Below, one piece after another: positions 56,440 through 64,000 of a DNA stretch of 64,000 nucleotides. Within the stretch, counting starts at the first letter, position 1. Each line of letters starts with the position of its first letter. The notes below the pieces were generated by a model. That model made no database searches and was not told the DNA's origin. It saw nothing but the letters and a program-made list of their open reading frames with translations. The stretch comes from Kuschelorhynchus macadamiae. Taxonomy: Eukaryota; Arthropoda; Insecta; Coleoptera; Curculionidae. The stretch covers positions 1,054,001-1,118,000 of the forward strand of contig JAUTXW010004693.1 of assembly GCA_030620095.1 (NCBI GenBank), given 5' to 3'. The position numbers were made by a program, and so were the translations under genes.

Positions 56440-59041
56440 CAGGGGCGTGCGGTGAAATTTTAAGAAAGGGAAGCAATTTTTAGAAACTTACCTATTTGTA
56501 ATGTAATTCGATTCTTCGATCATTTTTTGCAAGTTCGTCAATGACGCCGTCATAAAAATGTCGATGCTCCGACATATTTTGGAGAAGTTTATTTTCAATG
56601 GACAACAGCGATGTATGCGAAAGTCTCTCCTGCCCCGTTGAATTTCTCACGAAATTTTTTATACGTTTAAGTGTTGAAAAATTGCGTTCTACTGATGAAC
56701 TTGTGGCAGGTATTGTCAATACTAATTCACACAATTTCGACCCTTCGGTGTAGGCATCTTCCAGCTGCTTGTCTTTTAAAAATTGCATTAGTTCCTTAGC
56801 GTTATTTTTTGCGCTAATGTCATCAGTTTCGTAAATCACTTTTAGTTCAGATCGCAGAAAAGTTTTGCTCTAAGTAACATTCGGTCGAAGAACTGGCCAT
56901 AATGAAGAAGAATATATTTAAACGCATCTTCTGGAAAAGTTTTTCCTTTATTTAAACTGCTAAATCTATAGTTTATTTGTTGCTGAATTTGATCGATTAT
57001 TTCATAAAAGAGGCGTCTGTATAATGTTTGAACATCTCCGATCTTGTCTGTTCGAAGACGCTTAGCTTGTGGCTCCACATTTAACGTCATCGTTTTCTCC
57101 AAAATAGGTCAAAGTCATCTCTTTTTTGGCTTAACATGGACTTAAAATTATCCACTTTTTTTTAGGCAAAAAGCAATATCATTTGTTTTAGTTTGTAACA
57201 AATAATTAAAATTAAAATCTCGTTTCAAACAGTCCAAAAACCCCCTCGAACTATTTATTGCTTCTGAGTCCTACGTTTCATTATTTTCTATTATATTCTC
57301 AAATAGTTCAATCAGTGATTCACGATTTTCAGATACTGTTAACACAAGTCTTCAATTATAGTTCCACCTAGTAGGAGCTACTTTGGGCAATCATTTGTGG
57401 ACAATGGAGTCCAAAGCTTGTGTACGTTTTGTTGACTTGGAAAAAAAAACAGCGATGCCACTTAAAGTAACGAAAAATACTTTACACTCTTTAATGTGAT
57501 TGATGGACTGGGATAAAACTAAATTTAATTTATGAGCAAAAAAATGGACAAACACAGCACTTGGGAAAGTTTCTCGAACTTTAGCTTGCATACCCCGTAA
57601 TTGTCCTGCCATCACTGCAGCTCCATCATAGCTTTGAGCAACTAATTTTTTTTCTTTATTAATTTCTTTAGTAACGTTATAAACTACATTATAAAGACAC
57701 ATTCTTAAAACCTAAAAATCGCTCATGAATACTTCCGCCTGTTTTAACGTAGCGTATTAGATAATTGGCTAAAATTAGTGATATCAGTTGTTTCGTCCAG
57801 AACAATAGCAATGAACCGCGCCTCGCCAATCTCCTGCTTAATTCTTTTTAGAATAATGGTTGCAACAGCGGTAATTAAATCATTCTGGATTCGATTCGAG
57901 GTTTCTCGAAAAACGCTAGACTGCTCTAAATGATTTTTTAAGCAGTCATCATATTTAGCCATTAAACTAAATAAATCTTGAAAACTTCTTGTATTTGAAG
58001 AAACCCTTGTTTCATCATGACCTCTAAATCCCAATTTGTGCTGTCGGAGAAAACAAACAACATCGATAAGTCTTCTTAATATTTGCCTATTTTTATCGAC
58101 TAGTTCATTGTGTTGGCGGTGACTAATTTCCAACTGTTTATTAAGGGTGTGTTCAATTCTGGTTTTGCCGAAGACTTTTTCTTTTACGACAGCCTGCAAA
58201 TGCGCTTTGGGCATAATGTGTCTTTTTACAGCGTTATGGAAATTGTTTAAATCGGAAAAACCAGTTTTATTCCAGAGACCCTTTTCATTTTCAAAAAGTA
58301 AGCATGGCCAACAAAATTATTTACTGATATTTTCACACACTGTTAGCCATTTATATTGTTCGTATTGTTTTTCCGGATAAAAATGTCTAACACAGTTTTT
58401 CATTTTTGTGGTTAAATTTTTCATAGGCGGTTTTGCCTTTCCTTTGGAAATTATTTGAAGCTTATCAGCGAAGTTTAATGTCGAAAATCCCTTTATCATT
58501 AAGACACACACCACACATTCACACACACTCTTCTTACTAAATTCTCCAACATTTTCAACGTTATTACCGACAGCCGGAGCTGACGGTATTTGCATATCTA
58601 CGTCCGTATTATTGCCTTCCATATCGCACCATGCACGACGCGACGTACGTATCACACAACACACGGATAGCCGTTCAAACAAAGAACCTACTCCAACGAT
58701 AGCTGCCGCCCCCACTTAAAGCACGCTACTGAAATGCAAAAATTGCAAACAGCCGGTGGAAAGTTCAATAACCTCAGGCTCGATTCACAGGAAATCAAGC
58801 ATACAGAACTTGGTTGCAGAGAAGCTAGCGGTCCGCATAGGTTCTATTCGATTTCTATTGTGGCTCGGTCGGAGTCAAGGCCGCATTTATTATGGGCTTG
58901 ATAATTAAGATAATATTTTAGCATTTTTAATATAAACTAAATTAATGGTTTCCTATTTCAAAAATTACATTTTAGAAGATGTTTTGTATTTTTTTTTGGG
59001 GAAGCACTGCTTCCCTTGCTTCCATGGACTGCACGCCCCTG
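56440..59041 (-). mobile_element. hAT element, ZMYM1/DUF4371 type, copy B
   Basis: Ends CAGGGGCGTGC (56440-56450) and inverted CAGGGGCGTGC (59031-59041) are identical. The 8-bp duplication CTTAAAAG is exact (56432-56439 and 59042-59049). The interior carries a minus-strand transposase and matches copy A at 41846-44206. It is inserted at the 3' end of PLE-1. Confidence 0.95.
56492..58622 (-). pseudogene. hAT transposase (ZMYM1/DUF4371 type), copy B, broken
   Basis: Minus strand. MEGNNTDVDMQIPSAPAVGN opens at 58622 (an in-frame ATG further upstream at 58715 is also possible). Then KNLTTKMKNCVRHFYPEKQY, a TTF-type zinc finger core FCWPCLLF (about 58290-58315, another frame) with GLWNKTGFSDLNNFHNAVK, KLGFRGHDETRVSS, FIAIVLDETTDITNFSQLS (first catalytic D), then AQSYDGAAVMAG (second D, about 57620), VHFFAHKLNLVLSQSINHI, and the C-terminal dimerisation domain with SSSVERNFSTLKRIK (E) ending at 56492. 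Frameshifts near 58214, 57744, 57391 and 56842. These are the standard parts of hAT transposases related to vertebrate ZMYM1-like genes. Confidence 0.85.
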
Positions 59042-59049
59042 CTTAAAAG

Positions 59050-59960
59050 TTACCAAGAAAAAAATTGACGATCAATGCTCAATAAATCCAAAAAAATATG
59101 ACATAAGAACAAAAATAAGCCCCCAAAAAATCAACACTCTGTATAGAAATTTAGAATACAAAATCTCCTATTTCTCTCACAGTTCGAGAACGGTCCAATC
59201 TATATACCCATCTATTTGCAAAAATAAGGAATGGGGACCACCACATTAAAATTTCACCCCTTTTCAATGTAATTAGTACCTGCTCCGCTGGCCCATTATC
59301 ATTGTGTTTGGTATAACTAAAATTGAACTCACTGCCTTTTTTAGATTAGTGGTTGTTTCAAATTTTATATTGAAAATAGGGTTGGGATGTTTACTAAAAG
59401 TATTCTTGAATGTTTTTCATCTCTTAATATACAAATTATAATTAGACCTTGTTGTTCCACACTGTTGACACAAAAATCAATACATTTAATAAGCTCCTCA
59501 AAATAATGGCCAACATGTTATCGTATAGTTACAGCAATTTCCTTCGGTAGTAAATTACTCGTCATAAAAACAGACTTATTTACCAGACAAATTAATAATG
59601 TCCTTCTAAGGCAAGGAAGAGACCAACGTTATTTGAAAACGGGACACATACAGCGAAGTAGTTTATTAAATTATACTAAATTTGGGGTTTTTATTTTCAC
59701 GGTTTTCAACGACATTTTTAGTAACTTTTTGGCTTAAGAACTCCACAATGTTCTGTGAGTGGCAGACTAAGATGATTTGAGCTTAGGGGCGATCTTTCAT
59801 TTTAGGGTCCCCCCTTTTTTTTTATTTGATCTCCGTATTTTTAAATGGGCAAGAAAATATAAAAATATCAAAACTTTTTATAACCAATTTACCTCTAATT
59901 AATTTAACTGATAATATTTAGGATTTTTTTTTATGTTTCCATTCTTAATACGTAAATGGC
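59050..59960. other. no gene recognised
   Basis: AT-rich DNA right of the hAT duplication. No repeat family or reading frame identified. Confidence 0.4.
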
Positions 59961-59965
59961 TTAGT

Positions 59966-60232
59966 ACAGGGTGGCCCACGTAAGCGGGCCAATAAATTTT
60001 CCTCCCTTATGTTTTTTTTTGTTTCGCTGGCTTATTTTAACGTCATGATAATGACCAATCTGGACGGGACCTACAGCTTAACGTGGGTTCCGAACCACGG
60101 TACTCGGTCACTCTTGATCCCCGGCCCACACCCCACCCTCGAGCTATCAACTCTAGGGTTACGGTGCGTGTAGCCTTTGATCTTTATCAAGTGAACTACC
60201 GACTGTGTGTATCTGTATCAACAAACCCTATC
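59966..60232 (+). repeat. solo Tc1/mariner-type end and GC-richer flank
   Basis: 'tacagggtggcccacgtaag' at about 59966 has the usual end layout. The following GC-richer segment has a 71-codon open frame (60083-60298) that runs into the hAT end and is not recognised as a gene. Confidence 0.35.
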
Positions 60233-60743
60233 CAGTGGCGGCTCTTCCATAGGGTCATTTGGTCAATGACCCCACAAAAAGATTTCAGTCCCTATTAATA
60301 GTTCTAATAAAACGCGAACCTTGGGAAAAGTTAAATACGCTAAACTATTATCCGCGCGCAGCGGTTCGAATGGTCTCGTCGCGTTCCTTAGGCATAATAA
60401 AATACGCTGTACTAAGCTAGGCTGGGCAGTCCGAATTGCCCTGATATCTTTAAAGCTTGACGAAAGTACCTGAAGATTTCACAGCTACCGAGCGGCAGCC
60501 GAACGTGATAGCAAATGGAATATGAAATCGCGATTTGGTCATCAGCCGGTCTGTTCTCATAATTCGATCGATCGGCCGCGGCATCACGTCGGCATGCGGA
60601 AGTTCAATTGTTCAGAGGTCGCGCGGTCGATATTTTAACTCGATATTGTTTCAGATGTTTTTAACCGATGAAAATTGATTTATATAGTGTTTTTTGTAAT
60701 ATATATTTTTTTATTTTTATGATCCATGTGTGAGTTGGAAATA

Positions 60744-60960
60744 TAGAGGAAATAAAATGTTGGTAGTGACTAGTGCAAAAAATAAACAACTAAAAAGTGC
60801 TTACGAACTTAATTTTGCAAAAATAACCAGTTTCAAGATGGTCTATGTTTGAATTGTGAATGTAGATGAAATAAAATGTCGGTAGTGCAAAAAATTAAAC
60901 AACTAAAGAGTGCTAACGAACTTATTTTTGAGAAAATAACCGAATTCAAAGTAAGTAGTC
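60744..60960 (+). repeat. tandem duplication of the hAT 5' coding start
   Basis: The segment 'ggaaataaaatgttggtagtg...' (about 60750-60838) is repeated with changes as 'gaaataaaatgtcggtagtgc...' (about 60869-60955), a spacing of about 120 bp. The second copy is the likely translation start. Confidence 0.6.
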
Positions 60961-61522
60961 GCAATTTGCCAGAACTTAGTATAAGACAGACTAGTAAAGA
61001 CAAAAATAAAGAGGATCATCGAAATGGTTGTTTAGCTAACTGGATATGCTTGTGAAGTCTCTAACTCATTTTACTGTTGTTTGTTTGTTGTTTTCTAAGG
61101 ATTCGTCGGACTCATTATGGTGCAAAACCGGTGTTAAAGACTTAAAACACTTAAAAGAAAAAATAAAAAAACATGCGTTTTTTGCAGATCACATGAAATG
61201 TTCGGTGAACTATGTTACGGTCGGAGGTGTTGGTATTCGTACTCAGCTAGACACAGCTTATAGAAAATCCCTTAGAGATTTTAACGAAAATGTATCCAAA
61301 AATCGTTATATTTTAAACAAAATTACAGATTGTGTAAAATTTTGTGGGGCGTTTGAGCTGACACTACGTGGCCATGATAAAACGGCTTTGTCTGAAACTC
61401 CAGGGGTTTTTCGAGGGCTTATAAATGTTAAGTATCGAGAAATCGTTTATAAAAGGAATGTACGTGCAATTTTAACGAGCGTCTCATTCAGCATTTTTCC
61501 AATTCTAAAGAACGAAGAGTAG
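60876..61522 (+). pseudogene. hAT transposase (DUF4371 type), N-terminal part only
   Basis: ATG at 60876 opens MSVVQKIKQLKSANELIFEK, ITEFKVSSRNLPELSIRQT, ending at a stop near 61053. A second frame (61046-61522) continues with HFTVVCLLFSKDSSDSLWCK, TGVKDLKHLKEKIKKHAFFA (degenerate TTF zinc finger), RKSLRDFNENVSKNRYILNK and FELTLRGHDKTALSET (RGHDE-like motif). The catalytic and dimerisation domains are missing, so it cannot make an active enzyme. It differs from copies A and B and forms a separate family. Confidence 0.75.
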
Positions 61523-61728
61523 ACCTGAACTTCAAGAGGATTTAAAGCTCAATTTAAAGATAAGATATTTATTTTTATTTTAAGTATGCCTATTTTGAAA
61601 TTTGTTATTGACCTCCCAATATAATTCATCACGAGCTGCCACTGCCCCTATCTACCCACATTCGCCGTCAATCAGCGTGGATGAGTTAGCGCACGAAGTA
61701 GATACATTTTACACTTGTCCAGCCACAT

Positions 61729-62130
61729 ACAGGGTGTTAATAAATAAGTAGGACAAACTTCAGGGGGTGATGCATGAAAATAATAATGACAGTTTGCTAT
61801 ATAAACGCATGTCCGCAAATTATTCGTTTTCCGAGATACGGGGTGTTAAAGTTTGTGTTAAAATCTGACGATTTATTTATTGCTCTAAAGCCGGTCGAGA
61901 TATGCTAGTGAAATTTGGTGGGTTTTAAGAGGTAATTATTAGGCATTTTTTGACATGCAATTAAGAATTTTATATTCATCATTGAAGCGCATACGGGTAG
62001 TGATCTCAATTTTTAAAGAAAAAAAATAGTACTTGACTGAGACATTTCAAATTAAAAATTGCTTTTAAATTCCTCGTTCAATTTGTGACAAAAAATCTCT
62101 CTTGCCTTTTTTTTCGCATGGGGTGCGGTT
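61729..62130 (+). repeat. solo mariner TIR
   Basis: 'TACAGGGTGTTAATAAATAA' at about 61731, then 'cagggggtgatgcatga', 'ttttccgagatacggggtgttaaag', the same order of motifs as the long TIRs of the mariners at 12454, 26049 and 8005. No transposase or partner end. Confidence 0.55.
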
Positions 62131-62373
62131 TTTATGCACAAAAATAAAACATCTTAACGCGCATTTTTCATTTCTTTAATACATTATCTAGTAAGCTACT
62201 GTCAACATTTATGTGTTCAATACGAATGTTTTAACGCAATGTCAAATTAGCGTTTCTTCATTCTTAAGCTTTTTAGTTTGCAAAACGTTATTTCCTAACA
62301 CTGGAACCTGTGGTGGAAGATAGATCAAAATACAAGAGTTCTAACCACACTACACCACAACTTGTTACGTTCT

Positions 62374-62409
62374 GGACGCGCGTTTCGCTAACCAAGTTAG
62401 CATCATCAG
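62374..62409 (-). ncRNA. hammerhead ribozyme of a Penelope-like element
   Basis: On the minus strand: CTGATGA (62409-62403), stem II GCTAAC-TTG-GTTAGC, GAAAC, a minimal stem III (GCGCG) and the cleavage triplet GTC (62377-62375). Upstream CTG and downstream CAG can pair as stem I. All core residues are present. Hammerheads of this form are established components of PLEs, where they are thought to process element RNA. Confidence 0.9.
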
Positions 62410-62467
62410 CAGATGATATAAACTAAAGTAACTTATCCTAACCGAGAGTATTTATAGGTAAATGTGG

Positions 62468-62700
62468 TCACACTTGATTGCACCCGACTGCACCGTGGTC
62501 GAGTAAGCAATAGAGGAGACTATAAGGAATAGGCCCTCTGTCTTTATTTAGTGCTTTCTTACCACATTTAACTATTTCTATACCCTCAAATGCATCCAAT
62601 AATCTATTATTAGATGCATTTTTAATCAACTTAAGATTATTTATTCCTATTCGGTGATTGTTTTCCAAAGCATGTTCGGCAACGCTTGACTTTTCTGTTT
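62468..62700 (-). pseudogene. PLE endonuclease C-terminal fragment
   Basis: Minus strand: AEHALENNHRIGINNLKLIK, NRLLDAFEGIEIVKCGKKAL, DRGPIPYSLLYCLL, then a stop at 62468. This corresponds to the tail after the GIY-YIG core. The fragment starts at the head-to-head junction near 62720. Confidence 0.7.
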
Positions 62701-62734
62701 CTGTCTGTATAAAAAACTCACTTATAAGCTTAGT

Positions 62735-64000
62735 AATTTAGAATTTGAACAGTGGTTAGATTTCCAAAGAAAAATGTTCGGAGTTATCGATGCCAAATTT
62801 TTGAAGAAAATGTATTCACTTAAAAACAAACTGAGAAAGTTGAAACCACAAAAACAATTTTCTTCGGAAGTGGAGAACATTGTAGAAAATCTTTCTTCTC
62901 AGTCCTTTGATAATAGAGGAATCGCCCTTTTGAATAAAGGTTTGAATCTTGCAGAGCCTCCAGTAAAAAATAGTTTACCAACTATTATAGGGAATATCGA
63001 AAGTTCCATTCAATACGTACCAGAGTCAACTAAGAGATTCATTAGATAGGCTTGCAGAAATCAAATCTCAAAAAACGTTGTTAACAACAAGTCAAAATAT
63101 GTTTCTCGTAAAAATACTGAAGTTATCCAGAGACTGAAGAAAAAGGAATGTTTTTATTTAAAAGCTGACAAAGGAAATAAGGTTGTTATACTAGACAAAA
63201 CAGATTATTTTGAAAGAGTAGACAATTTGATTCAAACTGGTCCTTTCGGTTTAATTGAGAAAAACCCGTTATCAAAAATGATAACAGAAGTTAAAAGTAC
63301 TTTAAAACAGTGTAAAAACCTTGTGTCCGATAAACTAAAATTCAAACTAACACATAGTAACCCACAGTTATCTAAACTGTATTGCCTTCCCAAAATCCAT
63401 AAACCTGGGAAGTCCATGAGACCTATTGTTTCAGCTGTTGGATCACCAACGTACAATATTTCAAAATGGTTAGTAGAATTCAGCAAATTAAATATCTCGT
63501 ATGATAACTTTGGGGTTACTAACTCGTTAGAATTCTTAGATAAAATTAAGAATGTTCACTTAAAAGAAGGTGAAATTTTTTGATGTAAGCTCATTGTTTC
63601 CTAGTGTACCCATACCACTAGCTTTAGAGTACCTAAAGGAATTACTTGAAATCAATAATTTGAAGAAAGAAATTATTGATGAATATTTACTTCTCACAAA
63701 ATTATGTATGAATCAAAATTGTTTTCAGTTCAATAACAAATATTATAAAAAACTTGAGGGAACTGCGATGGGCAATTGCTTATCTCCGTTCGTTGCAAAT
63801 TTGTTTATGGGCAGATTAGAAACCCAATTCAAAAAAGAACTCAAGTATTTCCCAAGGGTGTGGTATAGATACGTAGATGATATATTTGCTATTTTTGATA
63901 CTAAAACAGAAAATTTGGACAGTTTCTTAGAGACATTAAACAATAAATATCCTTCCATTAATTTTGGGTACGAAAAGGAGAACAATGGGCAATTACCTTT
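62735..64000 (+). pseudogene. Penelope-like element reverse transcriptase (runs off the window)
   Basis: Plus strand: ALLNKGLNLAEPPVKNSLPT (PLE N-terminal region), a stop at 63047, then KECFYLKADKGNKVVILDKT, YCLPKIHKPGKSMRPIVSAV, a one-base frame change near 63580, FDVSSLFPSVPIPLALEYL, GTAMGNCLSPFVANLFMG and WYRYVDDIFAIF (catalytic YVDD near 63880). It continues to the last base. RT blocks are well preserved, so this is a younger copy than PLE-1, but it already carries a stop and a frameshift. Confidence 0.9.

Larger units (their letters stand above)
60233..61644 (+). mobile_element. hAT element of a third family, internally deleted
   Basis: The left end CAGTGGCGGCTC (60233) and the inverted right end CAGTGGCAGCTC (61644) differ by one base over 12. 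The 8-bp flanks ACCCTATC (60225-60232) and CCCCTATC (61645-61652) match at 7 of 8 positions. It contains a CpG-rich subterminal region (about 60350-60640) and the start of a hAT transposase, but lacks the catalytic core. Confidence 0.85.
62270..62720 (-). mobile_element. PLE-2, minus-strand 3' end
   Basis: The minus strand carries the C-terminal end of a PLE endonuclease (62700-62468), then a noncoding tail with a canonical hammerhead (62374-62409). It abuts a plus-strand PLE head to head at about 62720. Confidence 0.75.

Noticed and set aside
60083..60298. 71-codon frame ahead of the third hAT
   Set aside because: It runs across the hAT left end and its duplication, so it cannot be one ancient gene; no motif recognised.

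Overview
The window looks like AT-rich intergenic DNA from an arthropod, most likely an insect with a large transposon-filled genome. It carries Tc1/mariner elements with conserved 'TACAGGGTG' ends, mariner transposases of the insect-type DUF4817 class, hAT transposases of the ZMYM1/DUF4371 kind, a Jockey-group LINE, a Ty3/gypsy fragment, Penelope-like elements (PLEs) and long (TA)n tracts. No host protein-coding gene, tRNA or rRNA is recognised. Almost every reading frame with a recognisable product belongs to a mobile element, and most are broken by frameshifts, stops or insertions. Two transposases are open along their full length: a DD41D mariner protein (13084-14151, minus) and a DD34E Tc1 protein with a 75-nt intron (45489-46592, minus).

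Layout. 0.5 kb: a hammerhead ribozyme. 1.6-3.3 kb: a TIR-bounded element with a wrecked copy of a widespread arthropod protein of unknown function. 3.8-11 kb: PLE end fragments beside (TA)n tracts, including a perfect palindrome with 126-bp arms, and many copies of a Helitron-like repeat (here 'family H'). 11.6-22.4 kb: a four-level nest, Tc1-A > hAT > Tc1-B > mariner, with a second mariner, a LINE and a foldback element also inside. 22.7-23.8, 32.4-34.0 and 41.2-41.8 kb: a noncoding family with CCCAAGTA ends. 24.5-29.5 kb: Tc1-C with about 500-bp TIRs, interrupted by a hAT-like end and a mariner. 29.8-31.65 kb: a dead mariner. 36.7-40.7 kb: a mariner split by a second TIR element that carries another widespread arthropod orphan protein. 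41.8-44.2 and 56.4-59.0 kb: two related hAT copies. 45.0-47.3 kb: the intact Tc1-D. 48.3-53.6 kb: a large mariner with a 3-kb interruption. 54.2-56.4 kb: gypsy pol fragment joined to a PLE. 60.2-61.6 kb: a third hAT family. 62.3-64 kb: two PLE pieces head to head, one with a canonical hammerhead, the other running off the window.

The most interesting observations are: (i) two TIR elements (1581-3298 and 37602-40276) whose ends share ACTGG(C/T)CGA and whose proteins share a D / Cys pair / H / E layout, suggesting one poorly described DNA-transposon group; the second has an exact 5-bp target duplication inside a mariner gene; (ii) canonical hammerhead ribozymes at 536-567 (+) and 62374-62409 (-); (iii) PLE 5' ends joined head to head at two loci, at a base that matches the start site predicted from a TATA box in the longest PLE copy; (iv) the deep nest at 11.6-22.4 kb, which gives an order of insertion.

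All coordinates and motif matches were read by eye. Family names come from remembered conserved motifs and no database search was run. Stretches with nothing recognised are 1-300, 6530-7070, 8910-9560, 10770-11640, 22425-22730, 23840-24530, 34045-36720, 40740-41190, 44210-44640, 53610-54160 and 59050-59960.
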